Virus record (IMG/VR): IMGVR_UViG_3300042402_005128
Span: 1-23,170 of that record
Source: a virus
Length of the DNA stretch: 23,170 bases
Direction: 5' to 3' (one strand)
Part shown: positions 1-7,772 of the stretch, one piece after another
Numbering within the stretch: the stretch's first letter is position 1
How the letters are laid out: each line of letters starts with the position of its first letter
Notes under the pieces: generated by a model
What the model was told of the DNA's origin: nothing
Database searches by the model: none
The model's input: only the letters and a program-made list of their open reading frames with translations
Program-made: the position numbers and the translations under genes

Positions 1-351
1 ACTAGACCTGACTCACAGAAACTAGCAAACGTAGAAGTCATTGATCAACCCATGACCAACATGGAATTATTTGCTATTTTAATTAACGCACAAAAGCGTG
101 TATTGATTGATTCTTCTCTACAACATGCTGCAGCAGCATTCAACCTCCCGTCTACAGTATTTTGGATTGGTACTTCACCGAAAGTATTTGGATATAAGCT
201 ACATAACAACATTGTAGCCAAGCCACCTAAAGGCGGTACTAAGCTAATCGATGCCTACCTCTTTGATTATAACTTAGATGGAGTATTACACGAATGTCCT
301 TACATTAATGTAAATGAGATGTTTGATCAGAGCGTTATTAACAAAATTTAA
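1..351 (+). CDS. C-terminal part of a GT9 (heptosyltransferase)-like glycosyltransferase, cut by window start
   Basis: The reading frame is open from base 1, so the ATGs at 52 and 61 are probably internal and this is the last 116 residues of a longer gene. The segment around codons 25-55 of the visible part (RVLIDSSLQHAAAAFNLPS followed by TVFWIGTSPKVFGY) resembles the nucleotide-sugar-binding half of GT-B enzymes of the GT9/ADP-heptose transferase type. There a conserved 'D-S-G/S...H-A-A-A-x-x-x-P-T/S' stretch is followed by a strand and a Gly-Thr/Pro loop. The stop codon shares one base with the ATG of the next gene (TAATG), so the two are probably translationally coupled. The neighbours are sugar-modifying enzymes, which supports the call. 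The acceptor and donor cannot be told from this fragment. Confidence 0.6.
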   Translation, partial: TRPDSQKLANVEVIDQPMTNMELFAILINAQKRVLIDSSLQHAAAAFNLPSTVFWIGTSPKVFGYKLHNNIVAKPPKGGTKLIDAYLFDYNLDGVLHECPYINVNEMFDQSVINKI

Positions 352-1766
352 TGGAAGGATATTTCGATTTTATTGAAATAGGTTCAGCTGACTTTGAAAC
401 GTTGATAGAGAGTGCTACCGACGAAACAAGAGGTATTACCCTTGAACCGTTAAAGCAGTACTTTGACAGGCTTCCAGATAAGAAGAACGTAATTAAGGTT
501 CAAGCTGCTCTCTCTGATAAAGACGGAACAGACCTTATCTACTATGTAGATGAAACTAAGATTCAAGAACATAAACTTCCGGAATGGACAAGTGGAAGTA
601 ATAGCCTAGGTCAACCACATCCGTTTTTGACTTTATTTTACGGGGAAGAGTTTTATAAAAGTCTAGTAGAGACGGTAGAGGTTGAAACTATAACATTCGA
701 TACTTTAGTTTCTACTTATAACGTACAGGGAATTGGTTATCTCAAGATAGATACTGAAGGACATGATCACGTAGTCTTAAAAGGATATTTGGACGTATGT
801 AAAAAAAATCCTAAATTATTAGCGCAGACAGTCGTATGCGAGTACGATAAACTTGTTTCAAACGTAGAGGAGATGGATAAAGTACTTAAGGAATTTGAGA
901 AGTACTACTACGTTGTAAAAGGAAAGAATGATTGTTTTATGACAACTAAACAAACGATATTTTATCAATCCTCTCTTCCAAGAGCAGGATCTACTTTATT
1001 ACAAAACCTTGTAGGTCAAAATCCAGCATTTCACGTTACACCAACATCAGGTATGATTGATTTGATGCTTGGAGCAAGAATCGGGTATAACGAGAATAAA
1101 GAAGCTAAAGCAGGCGATAAAGATTTGTGGCGTGAAGGGTTTTATGCTTTCTGTAAAGCAGGATTAAATGCTTATGTAGCTAATCTCACTAACAGACCTT
1201 ACGTACTAGATAAAAATAGAAACTGGGCTGCTTCCTATCCGTTACTGACTAAGATGTTTGATAGACCTAAGATCCTTTTCATGGTAAGGGATTTGAGATG
1301 TGTATTTGCTTCGATGGAGAAGAAATTTAGAGCAAATCCTGATATCGAAGACGGTACTGTAGATAATATGAATTTGACTGGACTTACTACTCAAGCTAGG
1401 GTAGAAAAATGGTCTATGGGTCATCCGATCGGTCATGCATTACCTAAACTCTATCAATCTTTTCTGGATAAGACAGCCGATAATTTTCTATTCATCAGAT
1501 ATGAAGATCTCTGCACTAATCCAGAAACGCAGTTAAAACGTATCTACGCCTATCTCGAAGTACCCTACTTTCAACACGATTACAACTACATACCTCAAAT
1601 AACAGTTGAAGATGATACCGTACACGGCATTTACGGCGATCACACAATCAGAAATACACTCGGTATGCTACCTGACGATTCACGTGAAATCCTAGGGGAC
1701 TTTACCTGCGAGTGGATCTACAGCAATTACAAATGGTTTTTTGACATATTTCAATATAAAAAATGA
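351..1766 (+). CDS. FkbM-type methyltransferase fused to a PAPS-dependent sulfotransferase
   Basis: Two enzymes are fused in 471 residues. Residues ~4-195 are an FkbM-family SAM methyltransferase: a SAM-loop-like start (DFIEIGSADF, 6-15) and the family motif YLKIDTEGHD (130-139). Such enzymes usually O-methylate sugars. Residues ~203-471 are a sulfotransferase. The 5'-phosphosulfate-binding loop is SLPRAGSTLLQNLV (208-221), the 3'-phosphate region is VRDLRCVFASM (312-322), and the C-terminal helix motif RYEDLCTNPETQLKRI (383-398) is typical of the family. The protein should transfer sulfate from PAPS to a hydroxyl, probably on a glycan, and methylate the same or a related glycan. Its stop overlaps the next start by 4 bases (ATGA). 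The next gene resembles an APS kinase, the enzyme that makes PAPS. The methyltransferase half is paralogous to the first domain of the gene at 8605. Confidence 0.88.
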   Translation: MEGYFDFIEIGSADFETLIESATDETRGITLEPLKQYFDRLPDKKNVIKVQAALSDKDGTDLIYYVDETKIQEHKLPEWTSGSNSLGQPHPFLTLFYGEEFYKSLVETVEVETITFDTLVSTYNVQGIGYLKIDTEGHDHVVLKGYLDVCKKNPKLLAQTVVCEYDKLVSNVEEMDKVLKEFEKYYYVVKGKNDCFMTTKQTIFYQSSLPRAGSTLLQNLVGQNPAFHVTPTSGMIDLMLGARIGYNENKEAKAGDKDLWREGFYAFCKAGLNAYVANLTNRPYVLDKNRNWAASYPLLTKMFDRPKILFMVRDLRCVFASMEKKFRANPDIEDGTVDNMNLTGLTTQARVEKWSMGHPIGHALPKLYQSFLDKTADNFLFIRYEDLCTNPETQLKRIYAYLEVPYFQHDYNYIPQITVEDDTVHGIYGDHTIRNTLGMLPDDSREILGDFTCEWIYSNYKWFFDIFQYKK

Positions 1767-2215
1767 TTATAGTATTATTTGGACAGCCCCATTGCGGCAA
1801 AACAACTCTAGCCCGTAAACTAGCCAACGAACAGTGCTGGAACATTGACGGAGACGATTTAAGAACTCTTTTCAAGAACAAGAACTATACCCGCGAAGGA
1901 CGTCTACAGAATTTAAACCGGGCTAGTGATATAGCCCACTACATGGAGAGCCTAGGTACCGATATCGTTCTCTCCCTTATTTACCCTTACAGAGATGCAC
2001 GTAATTACCTTAATAGTCTCAATGATAACGTAAAGTGGATACACTTGACATACGAGGGAGAAAGGGGTAGAGAAGAGTACCACGTAAAAGATTTTGAATA
2101 TCCAGTAGGAGAGCGTATATTACATTTAGATACCTCTAAGTTATCAATTACAGAATGTATTAGTGCAATAAAAACTTACACCAATGAAGAACTACCTAGC
2201 GAAAGCACAGAGTAA
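1763..2215 (+). CDS. cysC: APS kinase-like (adenylylsulfate kinase) P-loop protein
   Basis: At 150 residues this is shorter than a typical CysC (about 200) but keeps the family's landmarks in order: P-loop GQPHCGKTT (7-15), IDGDDLR (28-34, the CysC 'DGDxxR' substrate motif), RLQNLNR (47-53, cf. 'R..N..R') and IYPYRDAR (73-80, cf. 'SPYRxxR'). APS kinase phosphorylates adenosine 5'-phosphosulfate to PAPS, the donor used by the sulfotransferase just upstream. The 4-base ATGA overlap with that gene favours co-translation and a shared pathway. The C-terminus is shortened and the lid region is not obvious, so another small-molecule kinase is possible. The context makes APS kinase the best reading. 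The gene symbol is by family resemblance only. Confidence 0.75.
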   Translation: MIIVLFGQPHCGKTTLARKLANEQCWNIDGDDLRTLFKNKNYTREGRLQNLNRASDIAHYMESLGTDIVLSLIYPYRDARNYLNSLNDNVKWIHLTYEGERGREEYHVKDFEYPVGERILHLDTSKLSITECISAIKTYTNEELPSESTE

Positions 2216-2570
2216 ATCTGGCAAGTATGCAATGTTTATTGGAAGATGGCAACCCTGGCATTCTGGGCATAGATGGCTTATTGATCAAGCCCTAAAGGAG
2301 GGTAAAAACGTACTACTCTGTATTCGAGATGTAGAACCAGACGAAAAAAATCCATGGACTGCCCAAGAAGTCCTTATGAACCTCTCTAGCGAATTAAAAG
2401 ATCTTGTAGAGGCAGGAAAATTACATATTATAAAAATTCCCGATATTGAATCTATCAATATTGGACGAGGAGTTGGGTATGATATTATAGAACATACACC
2501 ACCTCAAGATATTCACGATATTTCTGCCACCAAAATTCGTGAACAAATGAAAGCCGAAGGCAAGTTATGA
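2184..2570 (+). CDS. HUP-superfamily nucleotidyltransferase (NMNAT/cytidylyltransferase-like; possible APS-forming enzyme)
   Basis: A 128-residue adenylyl/cytidylyltransferase fold. FIGRWQPWHSGHRWL (18-32) holds the HxGH nucleotide-binding motif (26-29), and ISATKIREQ (113-121) is the matching C-terminal 'IS(A/G)TxIR' motif. The start at 2184 overlaps the previous gene by 32 bases. An ATG at 2232 would avoid the overlap but would cut the first beta strand just before the GRWQPWH loop, so I prefer 2184. NMN adenylyltransferases and many unassigned transferases share these motifs. ATP sulfurylase belongs to the same superfamily, so forming APS for the upstream kinase is an attractive inference. 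However, the protein is much smaller than a normal ATP sulfurylase and lacks an evident QxRNP motif. The stop overlaps the next start by 4 bases (ATGA). Confidence 0.72.
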   Translation: MKNYLAKAQSKSGKYAMFIGRWQPWHSGHRWLIDQALKEGKNVLLCIRDVEPDEKNPWTAQEVLMNLSSELKDLVEAGKLHIIKIPDIESINIGRGVGYDIIEHTPPQDIHDISATKIREQMKAEGKL

Positions 2571-2779
2571 TAGTAGAAAGAAAACGACATATAGCCAAAA
2601 CTATTAGCTATCGAATCGTTAGTACTTTAATTGGATTCTTACTTATGTGGCTAATTTCCGGGTCTATAAAGATAGGGGTAGCATTCGGTGTAGCCGAACT
2701 CGTTTACAAGCCAATTCAATACTATATCCACGAGCGTATTTGGTATCGCTGGATAAAATACGGACTCAAGAAAAGCTAA
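2567..2779 (+). CDS. DUF2061 family small membrane protein
   Basis: A 70-residue protein with the recognisable DUF2061 layout. It has a basic N-terminus (VERKRHIAKTISYRIVSTL), a first hydrophobic helix (about 19-34), a short turn, a second hydrophobic helix (about 36-47) and a C-terminal YYIHERIWYRW segment (52-62) that is characteristic of the family. It should sit in the host inner membrane. The biochemical role of DUF2061 is not established. My recollection is that the domain is often found with sulfate-assimilation genes, which fits its place at the end of the cluster of sulfotransferase, APS-kinase-like and nucleotidyltransferase genes. It overlaps the previous gene by 4 bases and is followed by the first true intergenic gap, so it closes this operon. 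Confidence 0.8.
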   Translation: MIVERKRHIAKTISYRIVSTLIGFLLMWLISGSIKIGVAFGVAELVYKPIQYYIHERIWYRWIKYGLKKS

Positions 2780-2788
2780 TTTCAGATC

Positions 2789-2796
2789 TATTTATA
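2789..2796 (+). promoter_or_regulatory. putative phage late promoter motif TATTTATA
   Basis: TATTTATA lies 61 bases before the fibre ATG. It is one of about ten copies of TATTTAT-like boxes in the intergenic gaps of this window. The 15 bases AGAAAAGCTAATTTC at 2769-2783 directly upstream recur before the motif at 18390. Confidence 0.55.
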
Positions 2797-2800
2797 TTAG

Positions 2801-2835
2801 TCCTCATATAGGATTAGATTACCGGGTATATACCC
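2801..2835 (+). promoter_or_regulatory. two short hairpins in the fibre mRNA leader
   Basis: Between the late-type motif and the fibre ATG the leader can form two small stems. The first is TCCT (2801-2804) with AGGA (2810-2813). The second is the palindrome GGGTATATACCC (2824-2835). Neither is followed by a T run, so they are not terminators. They may protect the 5' end or set translation of the very large fibre mRNA. No other leader in the window has such structures. Confidence 0.35.
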
Positions 2836-2857
2836 ACTTCGAAGGTAAAACATAGAT

Positions 2858-5800
2858 ATGTCTGTAAGAATTGAACTGAAACGCAGTAGCGTTCCCGGAA
2901 AAGTACCTGATACCCAAGATCTCCTTCTTGGGGAAGTAGCCATAAACACCTATGACGGAAAGGCTTACATCAAAAAAGATGTAAACGGAGTTCAAACTAT
3001 TGTCGAACTAGGGTCTGCAGGAGCACCAGGAACATCTGGTACATCGGGGACTAGCGGTACATCAGGCACATCAGGGGCTGCTGGCTCGTCAGGTACAGCA
3101 GGAACAAGCGGAACCTCGGGAGTTTCTGCAGAATACATCGGATTCTCTACCTCCTCACTTACTATACCTTCAGGATCAGGGCAACCCTATACAATCTATA
3201 CTCAAACTAATCTAGCCTATACAATTGCCCAAACCCTACTTATTGCTTACGATGTAAGTAACAATTTTGAGGCTAGTGTTACAAGCTACAACGCAGGTAC
3301 CGGGATTCTAGACGTCATATCTAATGGAACTTTCGTAGGATCAGGTACATACAGTAACTGGACTATCAACCTAGCAGGTGCATCAGGGGGTGATGGTACA
3401 TCCGGAACTAGCGGCACTAGCGGAACAAGCGGTACATCAGCAACCTCCGGCACGTCTGGTACGAGCGGAACAAGCGGGACTAGCGGAACTAGTGCAACAA
3501 GCGGAACATCCGGTACCAGCGGAACGCCTGGAACTAGCGGTATAAACGGAACATCTGGTACTTCAGGAACAACCGGTACCTCTGGTACGACCGGAACCAG
3601 CGGAACAAGTGGTACTAGTGCAACTAGCGGTACTTCGGGTACTAGTGGCGTGAACGGTACAAGCGGAACATCTGGCACTACTGGAACTAGTGGTACAACA
3701 GGCACATCAGGTACATCAGGTACTTCGGGGACTAGTGCAACTAGCGGTACCTCCGGTACATCAGGAGTAAACGGAACTTCAGGTACTAGCGGTACTACAG
3801 GCACCAGCGGAACATCTGGTACTACCGGTACTAGTGGAACATCAGGAATAAACGGCACTAGCGGAACTTCAGGAACAAGCGGTACATCGGGTATAGACGG
3901 AACTAGCGGCACTAGCGGAACAAGCGGTACGTCAGGGACTAGCGGAACTACGGGAACTAGTGGCACTAGCGGTACATCGGCAACTAGCGGAACATCTGGT
4001 ACAGCAGGTACGACAGGAACGTCGGGGACTAGCGGAACTACCGGTACTAGCGGGACTAGCGGAACGTCAGGGACTAGCGGAACTACGGGAACTAGCGGAA
4101 CTACCGGTACTAGCGGGACTAGCGGAACGTCAGGGACTAGCGGAACTACGGGAACTAGCGGAACTACCGGTACTAGCGGGACTACTGGTACATCCGGTAC
4201 AAGCGGTACATCTGGTACAAGAGGAACATCAGGAACAACTGGTACCTCTGGTACATCAGGAACGAGCGGGACTGGATTTAATACTATAAATAATCCAGGT
4301 CAAGGTAGGGTATTGCTATCAGACGGTTCAACAAACGCAGCTACTGCATCAGTCGTAGCTACAGTAGTAGGAAGTACTTTTAGTATTTCAGGCAGTGCAG
4401 CACTGACCGGATCTGCTGTCTTTTCTTATATAGTACCTTCAGTTTGGGTAGCAGGCGGTGCTATGATTACTGCTAGATCCTGCTTAGGAGGCGCTGGAAC
4501 ACCTAGTGCCGCTCTTGCTTTTGGAGGAAATGTTAGCAGTCCAATAATTGGCCCTTTCTGTACGTGCACCGAAGCGTATAACGGAACAACCTGGGCAACG
4601 GGTGGATCTTTGATCAACGGTACTGCGTTTTTGTCATCAGCAGGTACGCAAAATGCTGCGCTAGCTGCTGGAGGTGGATTTCCCGGAACTACCTGTACTG
4701 AAGCATACAACGGACTTACATGGTCGGCAGGCGGAGCTATGAATGTAGGTAGAGCACGGATGGGATCGGCAGGTATACAAAATTCAGCTATAGTATTTGG
4801 AGGATACACTCCTGCAAACAATCCAACAAGGTGTACCGAAACCTATAACGGTTCAGCATGGGCAGTAGGAGGTAATTTAATAACGGAGAGAAACTGTTTA
4901 GCAGGAGCTGGAGCTTCAAATACTGCTGCCCTAGCATTTGGAGGTTATAATGCAGCTATTGTAATCGTTAGTTGTGTAGAAGCGTATAACGGTGCTTCTT
5001 GGTCAACAAGAACTGCAATGATAACTGCAAGACAAGGGCTAGCAGGAGCAGGTATACAAAATTCAGCACTTGGCTTTGGTGGAAACACATCGTTTCCATC
5101 GATTGTCTGTGTTGCTTGCACTGAAGAATACAACGGTACCTCTTGGACCACAAGAGCTGCCTTGAATACTGCTAGAGTTCTTTTAGCAGGATGTGGAGCA
5201 TCTAATGCTGCAGCAGTAGGATTTGGAGGATTGGCACCCAGTAATGTAAGCTGTACCGAAGCATACACGGGACCTACAGTAACCCCCACCTACAATTACT
5301 CAAACGCTGATGGAAGCAGTCAAGTAACCGGTAGTTTTCTAGTAACAGGTTCTGTTTATTTGAGAGGCCTTCAATATACCACGTCTGTAACAAGTAGTGT
5401 ATTGATAGATACAGCAACTGGATTACTTTATTTTACATCAGGAAGCGTAGGCGGAGGTAGCGGTACTTCCGGCACATCAGGCACCAGTGGAACATCGGGT
5501 ACAAGCGGTACTAGTGCAACAAGCGGCACCTCTGGAACTAGCGGTATTAGTGGAACTTCAGGGACTAGCGGTACATCGGGGTTAAACGGAACTTCAGGAA
5601 CATCAGGTACTAGCGGAACTAGCGGTACTACAGGAACATCGGGCACTAGCGGTACTACAGGAACATCAGGTACTAGCGGAATTAACGGTGCAAACGGAAC
5701 ATCAGGTACATCCGGTACTAGTGGAGCAAATGGCTCTAGCGGAACTAGTGGAACTAGCGGTACATCAGGGGTAAATGGCGCTGACGGTAGTAGCGGAACG

Positions 5801-7771
5801 TCAGGAACTAGCGGTACTACAGGCACCAGCGGTACATCTGGAACCTCCGGTACTCGAGGAACATCAGGTACTAGCGGAACAAGCGGAACGTCAGGTTTCA
5901 GCGGTAATGATGGATCAAACTCGGGTAGATGGGTATTTGATACCAGTTCACTAGCATTTAGTGATCCAGGAAGTACATACTTTAACACTGATGCTACAAA
6001 CGTTAGTGCTATTACAAAAATATCAATAAGCGATACTAACGCTAACTCGATAAATTACCAAGCTTGGTTAGAAGGATTAGTTACACTCAGGACTACTCAG
6101 ACCGGTTATATTCAAGTGACAGAAGTCGGAAGTACGAGTGTTATAGGAATATGGCCAATAAGCAGTGCAACTGATCAAGCAGGTTATATAGACGTTAGCT
6201 TAGGTACCTCACTCGCTACTAACGGTATTTTAATAGATAACCGTACCTATACAATATCCTGGGTATTTAATGGAGCCAATGGAACTAGCGGTACGTCTGG
6301 TACTAGCGGTACATCAGGGACAAGTGGTACAACAGGTACCTCCGGTACTAGTGGATTAAACGGAGCCAATGGAACTAGCGGTACATCTGGTACTAGCGGT
6401 ACATCAGTAGCTGTATCAGGTACAACTAACTACGTTACTAAATTTACATCAGCTACTACAATTGGAAATACAGGAGTCCCAATATACGATGATGGAACTA
6501 ATGTAGGTATAGGTACAATATCTCCAGTAGATAAATTAACAGTTAACGGTAATTTATTTTTAACAGGAAGTAGCCGCAGTGTATGGATAGGAAATAATGC
6601 TGATTCTGGACCTAGATTTAGAATGCATCATAATGGAACTAATGCTTATCTTGATTACTCTTCTAGTTTATATATTAGAAATGGTGCTTTTAGTTCAACA
6701 ACCACTTTCGATCCTATTGGTAGGGTTGGTATAAATACTACGAACCCATTACATAGATTAGACGTAAGCGGTGATGCTCGAATTACTGGAAATTTGGGTG
6801 TTAATGGGGTATTTGCTACATTTCCTTTATATGTTAGAACTGCAACAAATCAAAGATTTAGAGTTGTAGATGGGGGTGGCGGTTATACTCAATTATCCTC
6901 ATTAGATGATGCGGAAGCATTTTTTACCCCAATAATGTTAGGTGATTCTTGGGTAAATATAAATGCCTCAGGAAGTGTCGGTATAAATACGTTATCTCCA
7001 TCAGCAAGACTTCATGTAGCAGGTACTACCTACCTCTCCGCGTCTCTTAATAACACACCATTAACATCATTTTCAGGAAATAATACTGCAGGGGTTTATT
7101 CTACTCAACTTGCATTCGTTAACGATACTACATATTATGGCGCTTACTTAAGTACGAAACGAGATAATTCTAGTGTAAACGGGGTACAACTGACTCTTAC
7201 AACTGCTGACGGATCGGCTGATTTCTTTTTTGAAACACCTGATTACGCAACTCCGCAGTTAAGATTTTCGGCCGGTGGAGCTAGTAGTTATGCTAATCTA
7301 GCATTTAGTAACAATACCGGTAGTGGACTCTATTCTGATGGATTTGGACCAAACAATAGCCCTCAAAGTATTTATTTTGCTTTCGATAACACAAATAAAT
7401 TTCAATTCTCAGGAAGTGGATTATTTAGAGCAGCCGACGACGTAATAGCTTTTTATTCTTTCTCGGATAGAGAACTCAAGAAAAATATCTTACCAATCTG
7501 CGGTAGTCTAGCGCTTGAAAAAGTACAGCAGCTACAGGGAGTATATTATAGGTGGAAAGATGATGGAGGTAGTAGGGCCGGTAACGAGGAGATAGGATTT
7601 ATTGCTCAAGATGTAGAAAGCGTTATACCACAGCTTGTACGAGAGTACGAACGTCTTGGACAGGAAGGAAAATATAAATCCGTCGATTACGCTCACATTA
7701 CAGCCCTTCTTGTAGAAGCAATAAAGGAACAACAGAAGCAGATTGATGAACTAAAAGCTAAAATAGGGTAA
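2858..7771 (+). CDS. giant tail fibre with Gly-Thr-Ser collagen-like tracts, kelch-like repeats and S74 chaperone domain
   Basis: A 1637-residue fibre. Residues 1-52 (RIELKRSSVPGKVPDTQDLLLGEVAINTYDGKAYIKK region) match the N-terminal attachment domain common to phage fibres. Collagen-like Gly-X-Y tracts, mostly GTS, occupy about 54-88, 178-471, 867-1021 and 1138-1184. Small beta-rich domains lie at about 89-176 and 1022-1137. Six kelch-like repeats of about 46 residues fill about 527-805. From about 1190 come shaft modules containing 'GTNVGIGT..P..KLTVNG' and 'RVGINTTNPLHRLDVSG'. The last 100 residues (SDRELKKNI at about 1537, then IGFIAQDVE and VDYAHITALLVEAIKE) are a peptidase S74/endosialidase chaperone domain, which normally trimerises the fibre and then cuts itself off. 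The protein should be a trimeric receptor-binding fibre. No Shine-Dalgarno sequence is visible; the leader is A-rich. Confidence 0.93.
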   Translation: MSVRIELKRSSVPGKVPDTQDLLLGEVAINTYDGKAYIKKDVNGVQTIVELGSAGAPGTSGTSGTSGTSGTSGAAGSSGTAGTSGTSGVSAEYIGFSTSSLTIPSGSGQPYTIYTQTNLAYTIAQTLLIAYDVSNNFEASVTSYNAGTGILDVISNGTFVGSGTYSNWTINLAGASGGDGTSGTSGTSGTSGTSATSGTSGTSGTSGTSGTSATSGTSGTSGTPGTSGINGTSGTSGTTGTSGTTGTSGTSGTSATSGTSGTSGVNGTSGTSGTTGTSGTTGTSGTSGTSGTSATSGTSGTSGVNGTSGTSGTTGTSGTSGTTGTSGTSGINGTSGTSGTSGTSGIDGTSGTSGTSGTSGTSGTTGTSGTSGTSATSGTSGTAGTTGTSGTSGTTGTSGTSGTSGTSGTTGTSGTTGTSGTSGTSGTSGTTGTSGTTGTSGTTGTSGTSGTSGTRGTSGTTGTSGTSGTSGTGFNTINNPGQGRVLLSDGSTNAATASVVATVVGSTFSISGSAALTGSAVFSYIVPSVWVAGGAMITARSCLGGAGTPSAALAFGGNVSSPIIGPFCTCTEAYNGTTWATGGSLINGTAFLSSAGTQNAALAAGGGFPGTTCTEAYNGLTWSAGGAMNVGRARMGSAGIQNSAIVFGGYTPANNPTRCTETYNGSAWAVGGNLITERNCLAGAGASNTAALAFGGYNAAIVIVSCVEAYNGASWSTRTAMITARQGLAGAGIQNSALGFGGNTSFPSIVCVACTEEYNGTSWTTRAALNTARVLLAGCGASNAAAVGFGGLAPSNVSCTEAYTGPTVTPTYNYSNADGSSQVTGSFLVTGSVYLRGLQYTTSVTSSVLIDTATGLLYFTSGSVGGGSGTSGTSGTSGTSGTSGTSATSGTSGTSGISGTSGTSGTSGLNGTSGTSGTSGTSGTTGTSGTSGTTGTSGTSGINGANGTSGTSGTSGANGSSGTSGTSGTSGVNGADGSSGTSGTSGTTGTSGTSGTSGTRGTSGTSGTSGTSGFSGNDGSNSGRWVFDTSSLAFSDPGSTYFNTDATNVSAITKISISDTNANSINYQAWLEGLVTLRTTQTGYIQVTEVGSTSVIGIWPISSATDQAGYIDVSLGTSLATNGILIDNRTYTISWVFNGANGTSGTSGTSGTSGTSGTTGTSGTSGLNGANGTSGTSGTSGTSVAVSGTTNYVTKFTSATTIGNTGVPIYDDGTNVGIGTISPVDKLTVNGNLFLTGSSRSVWIGNNADSGPRFRMHHNGTNAYLDYSSSLYIRNGAFSSTTTFDPIGRVGINTTNPLHRLDVSGDARITGNLGVNGVFATFPLYVRTATNQRFRVVDGGGGYTQLSSLDDAEAFFTPIMLGDSWVNINASGSVGINTLSPSARLHVAGTTYLSASLNNTPLTSFSGNNTAGVYSTQLAFVNDTTYYGAYLSTKRDNSSVNGVQLTLTTADGSADFFFETPDYATPQLRFSAGGASSYANLAFSNNTGSGLYSDGFGPNNSPQSIYFAFDNTNKFQFSGSGLFRAADDVIAFYSFSDRELKKNILPICGSLALEKVQQLQGVYYRWKDDGGSRAGNEEIGFIAQDVESVIPQLVREYERLGQEGKYKSVDYAHITALLVEAIKEQQKQIDELKAKIG
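3390..4275 (+). repeat. longest Gly-Thr-Ser coding repeat tract
   Basis: About 98 Gly-X-Y triplets in one reading frame, mostly GTS with interruptions of the types GAT, GIN, GVN, GID and GTT. Codons are varied: Gly is GGA, GGT, GGC or GGG; Thr is ACT, ACA, ACC or ACG; Ser is AGC, AGT, TCA, TCT, TCC or TCG. Most of the tract is therefore degenerate at the DNA level. Shorter tracts of the same kind lie at about 3017-3121, 5455-5920 and 6270-6408. Confidence 0.95.
4028..4183 (+). repeat. perfect 63-bp tandem duplication inside the GTS tract
   Basis: A 63-base unit of seven 9-base codon triplets is present twice without a mismatch (4034-4096 and 4097-4159). It starts a third time for 24 bases (4160-4183) before diverging. 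The unit encodes 21 residues of GTT/GTS triplets. This is a recent in-frame expansion, unlike the codon-scrambled tract around it. Confidence 0.93.
4438..5275 (+). repeat. six kelch-like repeats in the fibre gene
   Basis: Six degenerate units of about 140 bases encode repeats of the form W-x-x-G-G-x-(M/L)-x-x-x-R ... A-G-x-x-x-x-A-x-x-F-G-G ... C-(T/V)-E-x-Y-N-G. A cysteine directly before the (T/V)-E-x-Y motif is kept in all six. The pattern matches kelch/galactose-oxidase-type blades, so a six-bladed propeller is likely. Confidence 0.75.
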
Positions 7772-7772
7772 A

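Noticed and set aside
3286-3966. Long minus-strand ORF encoding a Val-Pro-Leu repeat protein, with a similar one at 5428-5988
   Set aside because: It is the exact antisense of the Gly-Thr-Ser tract; codons for Gly, Thr and Ser rarely give stops on the opposite strand. No promoter or leader is visible.
3390-4275. Regularly repeated DNA that could be taken for a CRISPR or satellite array
   Set aside because: The period is 9 bases in one open frame, with scrambled codons and no spacer/repeat alternation. It is a protein repeat.
3960-4289. Plus-strand ORF of 109 codons in another frame inside the fibre
   Set aside because: An out-of-frame reading of the same repeats, giving a Leu/Ala/Glu/Arg pattern with no independent start signal.
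4426-5289. Minus-strand ORFs opposite the kelch-like block
   Set aside because: Shadows of a clearly coding plus strand with conserved protein repeats.
7369-7376. TATTTATT inside the fibre gene
   Set aside because: It matches the late-type motif but is internal to a coding region with no gene start nearby. A few chance copies are expected at this base composition.
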